Both the position numbers and the translations under genes were made by a program. From positions 248,001-312,000 of the forward strand of contig JAJZAJ010000001.1 of assembly GCA_021799475.1 (NCBI GenBank): a DNA stretch of 64,000 nucleotides, in the 5' to 3' direction. Shown piece by piece: positions 1 through 9,202 of the stretch. Below the pieces are notes generated by a model. The model saw nothing but the letters and a program-made list of their open reading frames with translations. It had not been told where the DNA came from and made no database searches. This DNA comes from Microcaldota archaeon (lineage in GTDB: Archaea; Micrarchaeota; Micrarchaeia; Micrarchaeales; Micrarchaeaceae). Each line of letters starts with the position of its first letter. The stretch's first letter is position 1.

Positions 1-1
1 C

Positions 2-307
2 AACGTAATTCTAATCATAGCTCTCCTCCTATCCCTTATGTCTTTCTCTTCAGGCATAATGGTGATGCTTTCATCACGCAATAGCTTCAAAATGAGTGCC
101 GTATCAGGCATAGCAATCGTTATCCTGTTCAGCTACCTATACCTAAACACCCTTGCAATTCTATATGGAGTAATAGCTGCATTGTCATTTATCGGCCTTG
201 TAAGCCTTGCATACTCAAAGGTATCGCTGGAGGAGCTTCCCGATGAGGAATTTTTTGCGTCAGGAGTAGTTCCGCCGGCAGAGCTGGCAAACGGCAAAGG
301 GATATAG
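2..307 (+). CDS. C-terminal part of a membrane protein (5' end outside window)
   Basis: The reading frame is open from the first bases of the window, so the true start lies upstream; the internal ATG at 38 is probably not the start. The visible ~100 residues contain about three hydrophobic segments, then a short acidic and polar tail (EELPDEEFF near the end) that is probably soluble. I do not recognise the family. The next gene begins 36 bp downstream on the same strand. Confidence 0.6.
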   Translation, partial: NVILIIALLLSLMSFSSGIMVMLSSRNSFKMSAVSGIAIVILFSYLYLNTLAILYGVIAALSFIGLVSLAYSKVSLEELPDEEFFASGVVPPAELANGKGI

Positions 308-343
308 CCGCATATAGAAGCAAAACTCCGCAAAAGTGATACA

Positions 344-922
344 ATGCCAAAAGTATTGAATGTAGAGGAAAGCAAACGGATAATCCCACACTACGAGAGC
401 GCGCTGAAGATCGCGCTCCGCAGCGACTGCAAAGAGGCACAATTCGGCGCGGTGATATTCCACAAAGAATCGGTGCTTGCAGAAGGGGTAAACCATATCG
501 CAGAAGCATTTTCGGGAAAAGAATGCTCGCTTGATTGCCCAAGGAGAAGGATGCCGCAGTTGAGAGGAGGAGTTGGCGCGGAGCTCTGCATCGCAACACA
601 TGCCGAGGAGGAAGCGGTAAACAATTTCAGGAACCTGCCGGAAAGACCAGGAAGAGAGATAGAGGAAAACTCTCTCATGGTGGTGGCAAGGCTCAAGGAA
701 AGGAGACAGGTGCTTCCTGATACGATTGCATATGTGCGCTGCACTCTGTGCGCGAAGAAACTGAATGAAACAAACCTGGCGGGAATATTGTTTCCGAAAT
801 CGGATGCGGGCGGGATAACCTTCTCGTATTTTACCAGAAAGGAATTCGCCGTCTTATCTGCAAAAAACCTTGCGGAAAAATGGATAGAACTATTTCCGTT
901 TCTAGCTGCGTCTAAGCCGTAA
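344..922 (+). CDS. CMP/dCMP deaminase-like zinc enzyme
   Basis: A 192-residue protein with the zinc signature of the cytidine/deoxycytidylate deaminase fold: HAE at residues 86-88 (metal ligand and catalytic Glu) and CTLC at 133-136 supplying two Cys ligands. The usual PCxxC proline is replaced (RCTLC). Extra cysteines at 61, 65 and 82 could bind a second metal. The family hydrolytically deaminates cytosine-type bases in nucleotides or in tRNA; the substrate cannot be read from sequence. Its 3' end overlaps the end of bud32 on the opposite strand by 11 bp. Deamination is well supported as the reaction class; the pathway is inference. Confidence 0.7.
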   Translation: MPKVLNVEESKRIIPHYESALKIALRSDCKEAQFGAVIFHKESVLAEGVNHIAEAFSGKECSLDCPRRRMPQLRGGVGAELCIATHAEEEAVNNFRNLPERPGREIEENSLMVVARLKERRQVLPDTIAYVRCTLCAKKLNETNLAGILFPKSDAGGITFSYFTRKEFAVLSAKNLAEKWIELFPFLAASKP

Positions 923-1526
923 GCAGGCTTCTTGACTGATACCTGCCCCTCATCTCTATCTCCTTAAGCCTTTTTATGACGGCGCTCCCGCTGCTGCCGG
1001 ATTTTTCAACGTATTGATTAAGGAACTGCACATATTCCCTCTTTTTTACGGATCTTTTCATAAGCAGCAGATCCAGCGCGAATTCCTCATCGGAATTTCC
1101 CGTGTCGGAAAGCCCAAAATCTATAGCCCATACTACTCCAGATCCATCAACAAGAAGATTGGCCGGAGTATAATCACCATGGTTTATCCCGAGCGAGTGG
1201 AGCTTTGCCAGAAGGCCGCCGGCCTGAACAAATATGTCTCCAAGGTTCCTGCGATGGGCTGAAGAGAGCATGCTGCTGAGCAGCTCTCCTTTTATGTATG
1301 TCATGACTATAGCGTTCCCGCGCACCATGAGGAGCATGGGCACGGCTGCCCCTCCTCGCGAGGCGAGAGCCATTATCCTGGCTTCTTTCTTTGTCCTTTC
1401 CTCCCTTATCTCTCTATCAAGCTCCTCATTCCTGTAAGCCTTGCGAACCCTGTCCTTTACTACCGCGTCTATCCCGAGCAGCCTTTCCCTGTATACCTTT
1501 GCCTCAGCCCCTTCCATTATTTCCAT
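912..1526 (-). CDS. bud32: KEOPS complex kinase/ATPase Bud32
   Basis: Small atypical protein kinase of 204 residues, the usual length of stand-alone archaeal Bud32. Visible landmarks are a candidate catalytic lysine (K24 in VVKDR), E48 in the following helix, the catalytic loop HGDYTPANLL (D118, N123) and DFG at 136-138. Bud32 is the ATPase partner of Kae1 in KEOPS, which makes threonylcarbamoyladenosine at position 37 of ANN-decoding tRNAs. The ATG overlaps the 3' end of kae1 by 10 bp, so the two are cotranscribed. In many euryarchaea the two are one fused protein; here they are separate and overlapping. Confidence 0.93.
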   Translation of the reverse strand: MEIMEGAEAKVYRERLLGIDAVVKDRVRKAYRNEELDREIREERTKKEARIMALASRGGAAVPMLLMVRGNAIVMTYIKGELLSSMLSSAHRRNLGDIFVQAGGLLAKLHSLGINHGDYTPANLLVDGSGVVWAIDFGLSDTGNSDEEFALDLLLMKRSVKKREYVQFLNQYVEKSGSSGSAVIKRLKEIEMRGRYQSRSLLTA

Positions 1527-2497
1527 CCTACCATCGCCCTGTCTACTCTATACCTCTGGTCTATAGTGCACTCCCCAATGCGCGCCTGCTGTCCTGCTTT
1601 TATCATCTTCTCGGCCACAAGCGCTATCATGGCGCCGTTATCGGCATTAAGGTCGTTTGGCGCAGTGTACACTTTACAGCCATGCGCCTCGGCCATCAGG
1701 GAGAGCATCTCCTTCAGCCTTGCACTTTGCGCCACACCTCCGGAAAGCAGCACGTTTTTCTTCTTCTTCAGCAGAAGCGCTCTCTCAGTAGCTTCGCAGA
1801 GCATGGCAAACGCGGTTTCCTGCATGGAGAACGCCACGTCTTTCGCGCTCCTGCTCTGCAGCATCTTTATAGAATGCGTAAGAAGGCCGGTAAAGGTAAA
1901 ATCCATCCCTTTGACCGTATAAGGCATCATGAAGTACTTCCCTCCCTCCGCCAGCTTCGCAACGCTGGAGCCCCACGCAGGGTTGAGCTTTGCCTCCCTG
2001 GCAAAACTATCAAGCATGTTCCCAACACCTATATCAAATGTCTCTCCATATACGTGATAGTGCTTGAAAGGCTCCTCGTCGAATCCCAGTATCTGCGAAT
2101 TCCCTCCAGATACATAGAGGACGACCGGATCTTCTATCCCGGCAAGATGCCTTGTTATCTCTATATGCGCCAGCGCATGGTTGACCGGCGCGATAGGTAT
2201 TCCGAGCCTGGCTGCAACTGTCTTTGCCATTAGCTGCCCCACCCTTAAGCAGGGACCAAGGCCCGGCCCCATTGTATACCCTACTCCTTCAAGCTCCTTA
2301 GATGATAGCCCTGCCTTTGCAAGCGCCTCGCTTATTACTGCGCCAGCGTTCGATGCGTGCTGCTCAGCCGCCTTAGCAGGTATTATCCCTGCTGTGCCTA
2401 TCGGGTACATAATTTTCTCGTTGGACAGCACCTTCCCGTCTTCCACGATACCGGCGCCAAGAGTGTGTGCGCTGCTCTCTATCCCTAGTACAATCAC
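1517..2497 (-). CDS. kae1: tRNA threonylcarbamoyladenosine synthase Kae1
   Basis: Kae1/TsaD/Qri7 family catalytic subunit of KEOPS, which transfers the threonylcarbamoyl group to A37 of tRNA. It shows the N-terminal LGIESSAHT phosphate-binding strand, the metal-binding HALAH motif (about residues 107-111 from the chosen start), YVSGGNSQ, and LSGGVA plus DNGAM near the end. I chose the GTG at 2497 because family members begin immediately before the (V)LGIESS strand. The longer frame to 2557 would run into the 3' end of the LamG/pilin gene, which stops at 2502. About 326 residues, the normal length. No clear Shine-Dalgarno sequence is visible. Confidence 0.93.
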   Translation of the reverse strand: MIVLGIESSAHTLGAGIVEDGKVLSNEKIMYPIGTAGIIPAKAAEQHASNAGAVISEALAKAGLSSKELEGVGYTMGPGLGPCLRVGQLMAKTVAARLGIPIAPVNHALAHIEITRHLAGIEDPVVLYVSGGNSQILGFDEEPFKHYHVYGETFDIGVGNMLDSFAREAKLNPAWGSSVAKLAEGGKYFMMPYTVKGMDFTFTGLLTHSIKMLQSRSAKDVAFSMQETAFAMLCEATERALLLKKKKNVLLSGGVAQSARLKEMLSLMAEAHGCKVYTAPNDLNADNGAMIALVAEKMIKAGQQARIGECTIDQRYRVDRAMVGWK

Positions 2498-2501
2498 TGA
2501 A

Positions 2502-3437
2502 TCACGTCGCTGACGGAGGAACGTAACTTCCGATCCAGCTGCCGTTGAATGAAACATGCCCGTTTATCTGCCCATTGTAGTTGTTTCCGGAATAGTCCTG
2601 CGCGTTGCCGTTGAGAGGCCACCATCCTACGAGGCTGCTCAGGTCTATCGGATCCCCTCCTATCCCTTCTAAATAAAGTGTTTTCAGCTCAGAAACCGAA
2701 AGGCTCGTATTATACAGCTGCACATCAGCAATGCCTCCTGTGAAAAACGTTCCGTCGCACTGGGCTTGCTGGGTGCCTATCACTACATTGTTATTGAAAT
2801 TATAATCGTATCCATTGGTTACTGTAGTTGAATTGCCGTCCAGCATGAAGCGATAATTCGGCGCGCTGACAGACACTGCAATAAAATGCCATCTCCCGAA
2901 GCTCATAAGCGGGAGGGAAGATTCTGCCGTATCCGCGCTATTGCACCTGTGCAGCATAAATTCAGAGGAGGTACTAACCCCACCCCTGAAATATTCATAA
3001 GCTTGATAAGTACTCATTCCAAATACAGGGATATTGCTTTTGCTAAAGTTCGTCGGAACGTATATCCACATAGTTATAGTGAATGGCACGTTTGTCCCGG
3101 ACATGGTTGAAGACACGGTAGCTGTTATGAAGGAGTTGCTGTCATATCCGCTGGGGTAGCTAAAACCTCCATAATCCCCATCAAAGGATCCGGTGTATTC
3201 AGGCACCTCGTTTACGCAACTGCCAGCAAAAGACGCAAGGCTCTGCGTGGCAGTGTTCTCTCTTATTACCTGGCAGCTTCCGGGCTGCGCCTTAGGGGTG
3301 ATATTTCCGCTTGAGAAGACTCCGAGCTGGAACAGAACACCGAGCACGACGGCAATGAGTATTATCGCCCAGCCGTAGGTCATAAGGTATTCCATCGCGG
3401 ATTGGGATTTCTTGAAGATCATAAGGAGAAATGGCAA
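2502..3437 (-). CDS. LamG-domain surface protein with class III (pilin-type) signal, copy 1
   Basis: 311 residues. The short N-terminus KKSQSAMEYLM is followed by a ~20-residue hydrophobic helix (IILIAVVLGVLFQLGVF). This is the arrangement of archaeal class III / type IV pilin-like signals, cut by a prepilin peptidase on the cytoplasmic side. The ectodomain resembles LamG/concanavalin-like folds: FTITMWIY, FMLDGN and DVQLYNTSLSVSELKTLY. It ends with GWWPLNGNAQDYSGNNYNG, normally found at the start of such domains. It is the most divergent of five paralogues in the window and has a shorter leader than the others. Probable role: cell-surface or pilus-displayed, carbohydrate- or protein-binding adhesin (inference). 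Confidence 0.75.
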   Translation of the reverse strand: MPFLLMIFKKSQSAMEYLMTYGWAIILIAVVLGVLFQLGVFSSGNITPKAQPGSCQVIRENTATQSLASFAGSCVNEVPEYTGSFDGDYGGFSYPSGYDSNSFITATVSSTMSGTNVPFTITMWIYVPTNFSKSNIPVFGMSTYQAYEYFRGGVSTSSEFMLHRCNSADTAESSLPLMSFGRWHFIAVSVSAPNYRFMLDGNSTTVTNGYDYNFNNNVVIGTQQAQCDGTFFTGGIADVQLYNTSLSVSELKTLYLEGIGGDPIDLSSLVGWWPLNGNAQDYSGNNYNGQINGHVSFNGSWIGSYVPPSAT

Positions 3438-3521
3438 CGCTTCTTTAAAAATATTGCTTTTTCTTCTCGGAACAAGAGAAATAGCAGAATTCCTGATAAT
3501 AACGGCGAACGGTGTGCGGAA

Positions 3522-3827
3522 TCAGGCAAGGTCTATGTTGCTCTCCTTGTAACCAAGCTTCGCGAGCACTTTCTTCGCGTCCATCTTATGCTCACCCTGC
3601 AACTCTATCGTATTGTCCTTAACTGTGCCCCCACAAGCGAGGCGTTGCTTAAGCTCCCTCGCAGTCCTTCCTATTTCATCGGGGCTTATACCGTCTACGA
3701 TAGTCATATACTTATCGAACTTTGCTTTTTTGGTATACACCTTTATCTTGTTCTCGGTCTCCCTGTCGAGAACCTTGCACACACAAATTTCAAGAGGCAA
3801 GCCACAGTTGCTGCAGATATCCGCCAT
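3522..3827 (-). CDS. Translation initiation factor aIF1 (SUI1 family)
   Basis: 101 residues. The N-terminal CSNCGLPLEICVC looks like a small Cys4 metal knuckle (C5, C8, C15, C17), followed by a SUI1 domain (about 28-101) with TIVDGI, RELKQRLACGGTVKD and GEHKMDAKKVLAKLG. aIF1 binds the small subunit near the P site and enforces start-codon fidelity. Its ATG shares one base with the stop of the L29 gene (TAATG), so the pair is translationally coupled. In many archaea L29-aIF1 are followed by Rnp1 and S17; here the next gene is a surface protein. Confidence 0.92.
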   Translation of the reverse strand: MADICSNCGLPLEICVCKVLDRETENKIKVYTKKAKFDKYMTIVDGISPDEIGRTARELKQRLACGGTVKDNTIELQGEHKMDAKKVLAKLGYKESNIDLA

Positions 3828-4021
3828 TAGTTTTGGGCACCTTTCTTTTCGTTGATAATTGTAAGTATCCTTGCAATGGTCCTGCGTATCTCCCTTGTCT
3901 TAACGACTTTAGAGGCTACACCAGTGGAAGCCACCTTCCTCTTCTCCACAGCAAGTTCCAGCCTAAGCTCCTTCAGTTTTCCCTCTAGGGAATCAGCCGG
4001 CAATGCCCTCATGTCTTTCAT
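3827..4021 (-). CDS. rpl29: 50S ribosomal protein L29 (uL29)
   Basis: 64 residues from MKDMRALP, a typical uL29 beginning, with LKELRLELAVEKRK and the C-terminal VKTREIRRTIARILTI. I prefer the ATG at 4021 to the one at 4036 because of family alignment and because a TATA-like ATTATAGA (about 4044-4050) lies ~25 bp upstream, implying a leaderless or very short-leader mRNA. uL29 sits at the polypeptide exit tunnel. Separated here from the large ribosomal operon but still paired with aIF1. Confidence 0.9.
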   Translation of the reverse strand: MKDMRALPADSLEGKLKELRLELAVEKRKVASTGVASKVVKTREIRRTIARILTIINEKKGAQN

Positions 4022-4036
4022 GTTTATAATAAACAC

Positions 4037-4507
4037 CGATTTCTATAATGCTCATCCATGTATCATACCAGTACAAGTATGCGCATGTAACATGGATTTT
4101 TGACCGGATACCGGATATCGCATTACTGTTTGCTATTACTGTGTCAACTAAAATATATAAATGTATCAGTGACATACCTGCCGGTAAACGGCGCGTGTTT
4201 TCTCCGCATTTTGCAGAATACACATCTATCTATAATCCATATCTGACGCGTTTCACTATTTTTGCTCAAGTTTGCGGAAGGAATCACCCGCAAATCACGG
4301 CAAAATCGCAGGCGTGGGCCTAGGAGCCGCATAATAACATGCAGTGCCGCAGAACCGTACATGAATTCAGCTGCAGCTTTTCCCTCTCATAAAAGGCGTG
4401 AGTTTCCTGCTCATGTTGCTAATAAATGCCAATAAAACATCGGGCCACAGGCTCTGCGAAGCAGAAAAACGCAAGTCTAAATACGTTACTATCAATACTA
4501 CAATAAA
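4037..4507. other. 471-bp intergenic region without a recognised gene
   Basis: Lies between divergently transcribed L29 (minus) and a surface protein (plus). I see no convincing protein gene, tRNA, RNase P RNA or SRP RNA. AT-rich AAATATATAAATG at about 4150-4162 could act as a TATA element in either direction, and TAAATACG near 4480 could serve the gene at 4508. The stretch 4160-4400 has balanced composition and could encode an unrecognised small RNA. Confidence 0.5.
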
Positions 4508-5539
4508 GTGATTCGCATGGACGATGGTGTAACAAATACAGGGATGCCTACCGGCACTCCGCCGCAAGAAACAAAAAAGAAATCACACCTGGCAACGTAC
4601 ATAGCGGCACTCGTTCTTCTGATAATGGTAATCGCTGTTGTTTCTGCTTATGTGCACCCTAACGGCAACCCTATAGCCAGTCTGTTGCACGGGCTGCTTG
4701 GCCAGCACGGGAACGGCAATCAAACGATCAATGCGAGCACTTCTTCTGCATCTACCTCAATCGCATATTCAACAACAGTCATGCAGAACCAGACCACCAT
4801 ACCATCTAATACTCAAACCACTACCGTTAACGCTACCACTACCGTATCAAATACCGTAAATTCTACAAGCACGACTACTATTAGTACAAAACCTCAACCA
4901 CTGACAGTAGGCAATGCGATTGCGAATCCCATTAACCCGAGCTCTGGAACTACTGTAATACTGAGCGCTGCCAAGGCCTCCGGAGGCTACGGTCTGATAT
5001 CCTATCAATGGCTGATGAAGACTCCGTCTAACAGCTCGTATGTAAAGCTTGCCGGAGCAACGACCAACCAGACCTCTTTCCTTTTCGCAGGGGTACCTTA
5101 TGGGAATTATATATTCATGCTGAATGTAATGGACGGTTCCGGCAACACAACCAATTCCGTACCGGTAACGGTAAACTATAACGCAAATGCCGTAATAAAC
5201 GCGCATGCATCGATAATCTTCAACACATCAGTGCTCACGAACATTTCTCCGTATAATGCCGTAATAATATTGTCAAACAGCATAATTCCTGGCAATACGT
5301 ATTTGACAGCAAGCCAGCTTCCTTATGTATTCACTACAAATATCGTCCCAATGAACTTGACCTACTATTACGTAACTCCATTGTATAATATGTCCGGAGG
5401 TAATTACATCCTGTACGCATTATATACACCAACCTGTAAAAATACAACCTCTGTATCGTCCAGAACGACCAATTCATTCGGGACAATAAGGATAACAGGC
5501 AATGTAAGCAACTGCACTTTCTTCGGCCTGTACAATTGA
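4508..5539 (+). CDS. Membrane-anchored Thr/Ser-rich surface protein with Ig/PKD-like domain
   Basis: 343 residues (GTG at 4508; ATG at 4517 is an alternative start). After a short basic cytoplasmic N-terminus (KKKSH) there is one membrane helix (about residues 28-48, AALVLLIMVIAVVSAYV). A long Ser/Thr/Asn-rich linker with many N-x-S/T sequons follows, probably glycosylated. A beta-rich module (about 140-230) has ILSAAKASGGYG, SYQWLMK and a VTV strand, as in archaeal Ig-like repeats; the final ~100 residues are another beta-rich region. This module resembles one in the large surface protein at 28837. The protein is anchored N-terminally and displayed outside; its function is unknown. Confidence 0.7.
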   Translation: MIRMDDGVTNTGMPTGTPPQETKKKSHLATYIAALVLLIMVIAVVSAYVHPNGNPIASLLHGLLGQHGNGNQTINASTSSASTSIAYSTTVMQNQTTIPSNTQTTTVNATTTVSNTVNSTSTTTISTKPQPLTVGNAIANPINPSSGTTVILSAAKASGGYGLISYQWLMKTPSNSSYVKLAGATTNQTSFLFAGVPYGNYIFMLNVMDGSGNTTNSVPVTVNYNANAVINAHASIIFNTSVLTNISPYNAVIILSNSIIPGNTYLTASQLPYVFTTNIVPMNLTYYYVTPLYNMSGGNYILYALYTPTCKNTTSVSSRTTNSFGTIRITGNVSNCTFFGLYN

Positions 5540-5600
5540 GCCGCACTGGTCAAAGCAGGCGCGCAAAACCAGAATCAAAAAGCCTAACAAGCGGGCAAGA

Positions 5601-5609
5601 TTTATAAAG
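5601..5609 (+). promoter_or_regulatory. TATA box of lonB
   Basis: TTTATAAAG lies 37-45 bp upstream of the lonB ATG, the expected position for an archaeal TATA box with a leader of roughly 10-15 nt. Confidence 0.6.
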
Positions 5610-5645
5610 TGCTGTGTCGTATAAGAATACGCGTTTTGTGGTACG

Positions 5646-7709
5646 ATGGCAAAGGCAAGAAAGTCGCAGAAGAAGTCAAAAAAGCTCGAGTCCCTCAGTG
5701 CAAAGGCGGCAATAAAGAAATCAGGTGGAAAAATGCCTGCGACTAAGCATGTGCATGACAGAAACGAGTTGAGACTGCCCGATGGGTTCAAAAGCACCGA
5801 CGATATACATATTCCTGAAAAACTGGTCGATCAGGTAATAGGACAGGAAAACGCAGTCAAGATAATAAAGAAAGCGGCAAAACAGCGCAGGCATGTTCTT
5901 CTTATAGGCAGCCCCGGAACGGGCAAGACGATGCTTGCGCAGGCAATGGCAGAAATGCTTCCAGCAACAGACTTGGAGGACACACTGATATACAGAAATG
6001 TCAATGACGAGAATGCGCCGCTGGTCAAGACGATGAAGACATATCCTACCCAGGCGCTCACAGAGAAGCTTGGCGACGGGCAGGGAAGACTCCTGCTGCA
6101 GAAGGAGAGGATGAAGAACAGGATCAGCATGGGCAAAGGCACATCGATAATCACCCCTATAACTATCTTCCTTGTTATAATACTGCTGGGGCTATCTCTT
6201 AGCGGCTACATAACCGGCTATGAGATAATAGTTCTCGCCGCTCTGATGCTAGGCATAATGATATTTGGTTCAGTTGCGCTGTTCACGACAGGGCTCACAA
6301 GGCGCGTCGGGGTGCTTCCCGGCATGCAGGAGCCGCAGGAGATGAAGCTGATAGTCGATAACAGCGGCCACTCTACTGCCCCTTTCATAGATGCGACAGG
6401 GGCAAAGGCTGGCGCACTCTTCGGTGACATAAAGCATGACCCTCTGCAGTCAGGGGGGCTTGGAACTCCCGCCCACCTTAGGGTAGAGAGCGGCGCAATA
6501 CATAAGGCGAACAAAGGGGTGCTGTTCATAGACGAGGTATCGAGGCTTGACCCAAGGTCGCAGCAGGATCTTCTGACAGCAATGCAGGAGAAGAAATTCC
6601 CTATCACGGGACAGAGCGAGATGAGCTCAGGAGCGCTGGTAAAGACGGAGCCGGTGCCGTGCGACTTCATCCTTGTCGCAGCAGGGAACCTGCAGGATAT
6701 GCAGAATATGCACCCTGCATTAAGATCAAGGATAAGAGGCTACGGCTATGAAGTGTATATGGACTCAACCATGCAGGACACGGAGTCAAACAGGATGAAG
6801 ATAGTTCAGTTCGTCGCCCAGGAGGTGAAGAAGGACATGAAGATACCTCCTTTCGACAGGTCAGCACTTGAGCAGATAATAGAGGATGCAAGAAGAAGGA
6901 GCGAGAGGAAAGGCAAGCTAACGCTCGTGCTCAGGGATCTTGGGGGACTTATCAGGGCAGCAGGGGATATCGCAGTCGAAAAGAACCACAAGATGGTTAC
7001 TGCAGAAGATGTCCTATCAGCGAAGAATCTCGCGAACCCGATAGAGGCACAGGTGGTGTCGCAGATAGTCGAATTCAGGAAAGATTACAAAGTATTCAGT
7101 ACAGGTGGATTTGCTATAGGAAAGGTTAACGGGCTGGCAGTTCTGGGATCAACAATAATGGCGCCAGGCATAGTGATGCCGATAGTCGCAGAGGTGACTC
7201 CCGCAAGCTCGAGATCCGAAGGCAAGTTCATAGCTACAGGAAAGCTTGGCAAGATAGCCAGCGAAGCAGTAAAGAATGTCAGCGCAATAATAAAGAAGCA
7301 CATGGGCAAGGACGTCGCAAACTACGACATGCACGTGCAGTTTCTTCAGAGCTATGAGGGAGTGGAAGGAGACAGCGCGAGCATATCTGTGGCAGTAAGC
7401 ATAATATCTGCAATGGAGAGCATACCTGTAGATCAATCAGTTGCCATGACCGGATCGCTATCTATAAGAGGGGAGGTGCTCCCTGTCGGCGGGGTGACCA
7501 GCAAGGTGGAAGCAGCAATAAGCGAAGGAATAAAGAGCGTCATAGTGCCTTCGAAGAACCTGAACGACATATACCTGAGCAAGGACATGGCTAAGAAGAT
7601 AAAGATAATACCAGTAAAGAGCCTTGCAGAAGTACTGGAGCATTCATTGAAGGACACCCCAAGGAGGCAGGAGATGATAAAAGAATTAAAGAAATACGAG
7701 CACAAGTAA
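5646..7709 (+). CDS. lonB: Archaeal membrane-anchored Lon protease (LonB)
   Basis: 687 residues, with the order typical of archaeal LonB: AAA+ Walker A GSPGTGKT (88-95); a two-helix membrane insertion (about 172-214) between Walker A and B; Walker B VLFIDE (292-297); and a C-terminal S16 protease domain. The Ser-Lys dyad is visible as S577 in EGDSAS and K620 in GGVTSK. It performs ATP-dependent degradation of misfolded and regulatory proteins at the inner face of the membrane. The Lys-rich N-terminal ~35 residues look disordered. All catalytic residues are present and the length is normal for the family. Confidence 0.96.
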   Translation: MAKARKSQKKSKKLESLSAKAAIKKSGGKMPATKHVHDRNELRLPDGFKSTDDIHIPEKLVDQVIGQENAVKIIKKAAKQRRHVLLIGSPGTGKTMLAQAMAEMLPATDLEDTLIYRNVNDENAPLVKTMKTYPTQALTEKLGDGQGRLLLQKERMKNRISMGKGTSIITPITIFLVIILLGLSLSGYITGYEIIVLAALMLGIMIFGSVALFTTGLTRRVGVLPGMQEPQEMKLIVDNSGHSTAPFIDATGAKAGALFGDIKHDPLQSGGLGTPAHLRVESGAIHKANKGVLFIDEVSRLDPRSQQDLLTAMQEKKFPITGQSEMSSGALVKTEPVPCDFILVAAGNLQDMQNMHPALRSRIRGYGYEVYMDSTMQDTESNRMKIVQFVAQEVKKDMKIPPFDRSALEQIIEDARRRSERKGKLTLVLRDLGGLIRAAGDIAVEKNHKMVTAEDVLSAKNLANPIEAQVVSQIVEFRKDYKVFSTGGFAIGKVNGLAVLGSTIMAPGIVMPIVAEVTPASSRSEGKFIATGKLGKIASEAVKNVSAIIKKHMGKDVANYDMHVQFLQSYEGVEGDSASISVAVSIISAMESIPVDQSVAMTGSLSIRGEVLPVGGVTSKVEAAISEGIKSVIVPSKNLNDIYLSKDMAKKIKIIPVKSLAEVLEHSLKDTPRRQEMIKELKKYEHK

Positions 7710-7799
7710 ACAAGCCGGCACGGAGAACAAGGGCAGGTTTTACGGCAATATGCTGCAGCACGCCAACAGCAACACATACAACAGCAATATCTATCCGCA

Positions 7800-7809
7800 T
7801 ATACATAAA
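7800..7809 (+). promoter_or_regulatory. TATA-like element of top6A
   Basis: TATACATAAA lies 27-36 bp before the ATG at 7836. With archaeal TATA-to-start spacing this predicts an almost leaderless mRNA. The 126-bp gap to lonB contains nothing else I recognise. Confidence 0.5.
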
Positions 7810-7835
7810 AACCAGGAAAGCCGAATGGTGACCAA

Positions 7836-8966
7836 ATGGCAAAACAGCCGAAGAAGGAAACAGAACGCAGGAGCTCAGCATCTACAAAACAGCTTCTGGA
7901 ACAGTTCGGCAACAGCATAGTAAAGGATATAGAAGTAGAGAAGAGCCCTACATTCAAGACAGTCGCGAGAACCAGATCAAATATATTATACGATGAAAAG
8001 GAAGGGGTTCTGAAGCTTGGTAGCAATCAGGAGGAAAGGAACTTCATAAATATTGCGCAGTCGAAGCGGTTCATGCAAACAGTGGCAGTAGCCGCAAAAT
8101 GCCATAAGTTTGTCTCAGAGAACCTCCACACATCAATAAGAGGGCTGTTCTACCAGCTCAAATACTCGTTAGGGGAAGACGTAGAGGAAAACGTATTCAG
8201 CGAGCAGTCCGAGTCAAACCCCCTGATAGAAGACCTGGAGACTGCTCTAAGAGTGAAGAGGGAAGACCTGAACCTCAACGCGAACAGGAAGGGGGTGCTC
8301 GCGGGAAACATGAGAGTCATCGACAGATTCGGAGGAGAAGAGATAGAGACGGACACGAGCAAGATGGGGAGGAGCGGCTGGGCAATACCTAGCGACGTCG
8401 ACAACGACATAGAGTTCGTGGACGTGAAGGCAAAGTACGTTATTTCGGTGGAAAAGGATGCGTTATGGCAGAGGCTGAATGAAGACGGATTCTGGAAGAA
8501 GGAGAATTGCATACTGATAAGCCCGCAGGGACAGGCCGCAAGGGGGGCGAGGAGGATAATAAGGAAGCTGGCTGACATGGGCCTGCCTATATACACATTC
8601 AATGACGCCGATGCGTGGGGGTGGTACATACACTGGACGATAAAGACGGGGAGCATGAACCTTGCTTATATGGGTAAGGAGATAGCCACACCGGAAGCGC
8701 ATTTCCTCGGAGTTACTATGTCAGATCTGGAGGTGTTCGAGTTCCTGAAGAAGTCCGCGCTGAAAGCAACGGAAGTCGACCTAAAAAGGGCGCAGGAGAT
8801 GCTCGACTATCCATGGATAAACAGGCATAAGGAATGGGCTGAAGAGCTGAAGAAAGTATTGAAACTGAAAATAAAATTGGAGCAGGACGCGTTGCAGGGA
8901 CCGAGACTCACCTTCGTCGGAGATTACATAAGGCAGAAGATAAAGAATGAGGAGTGGCTGCCCTAA
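7836..8966 (+). CDS. top6A: DNA topoisomerase VI subunit A
   Basis: 376 residues, Spo11/Top6A family. Catalytic tyrosine Y106 lies in SIRGLFYQLKY in the 5Y-CAP domain; the Toprim domain has E206 (VISVEKDAL) and D257/D259 (FNDADAWG), which bind Mg2+. Subunit A cleaves both DNA strands through 5'-phosphotyrosine links and works with the ATPase subunit Top6B to decatenate and relax DNA. top6B is normally adjacent but is not in this window. Downstream lie remnants of a toxin-antitoxin pair on the other strand. Confidence 0.95.
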   Translation: MAKQPKKETERRSSASTKQLLEQFGNSIVKDIEVEKSPTFKTVARTRSNILYDEKEGVLKLGSNQEERNFINIAQSKRFMQTVAVAAKCHKFVSENLHTSIRGLFYQLKYSLGEDVEENVFSEQSESNPLIEDLETALRVKREDLNLNANRKGVLAGNMRVIDRFGGEEIETDTSKMGRSGWAIPSDVDNDIEFVDVKAKYVISVEKDALWQRLNEDGFWKKENCILISPQGQAARGARRIIRKLADMGLPIYTFNDADAWGWYIHWTIKTGSMNLAYMGKEIATPEAHFLGVTMSDLEVFEFLKKSALKATEVDLKRAQEMLDYPWINRHKEWAEELKKVLKLKIKLEQDALQGPRLTFVGDYIRQKIKNEEWLP

Positions 8967-8977
8967 CTCTATGGTTT

Positions 8978-9202
8978 CTACAGGACAATACCTTCACTAA
9001 GTGCCTGGCTTACCAAGTTTATCTCCTTTGCCAATTCCCTGTACTTGTTCTCGTCGTAATGGATAAAGTCCATTGGGAATCCGATATTCTCTTTCTCATG
9101 CCATTCCTCAATGAGATTTGCGACTATGTGCTTATCTTATTTTTTGACCCTGGATTTAAAATACTCCAACAATCCTATAATTTTAGGATTGACTTTGCCC
9201 AT
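8978..9202 (-). pseudogene. Remnant of MNT-type nucleotidyltransferase (antitoxin-like)
   Basis: Read on the minus strand, an ATG at 9202 opens a frame giving ~21 residues (with GLLEYFKSRVKK), then an in-frame TAA. The same frame continues to a TAG at 8978, reading IEEWHEKENIGFPMDFI and ELAKEINLVSQALSEGI. This C-terminus matches the minimal nucleotidyltransferase family, whose members end with a comparable 'DF..Y...E.......I.L...AL.EGI' pattern. The catalytic GSxxxG...DxD core is missing, so the gene has a premature stop and an internal deletion. It sits immediately downstream of a HEPN-like remnant, the usual MNT/HEPN partner. Confidence 0.55.

Noticed and set aside
1391-2233. 280-residue plus-strand ORF
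   Set aside because: It lies opposite kae1 and bud32, whose motifs are unmistakable; the product has no recognisable features.
4160-4400. Structured RNA (RNase P or SRP RNA) in the 4.0-4.5 kb gap
   Set aside because: The conserved motifs expected of either RNA are not visible, so I cannot support a call; an Infernal search against Rfam would decide.
7433-8026. 197-residue minus-strand ORF
   Set aside because: Antisense to the ends of lonB and top6A; Cys/Phe-rich translation is typical of a shadow frame.
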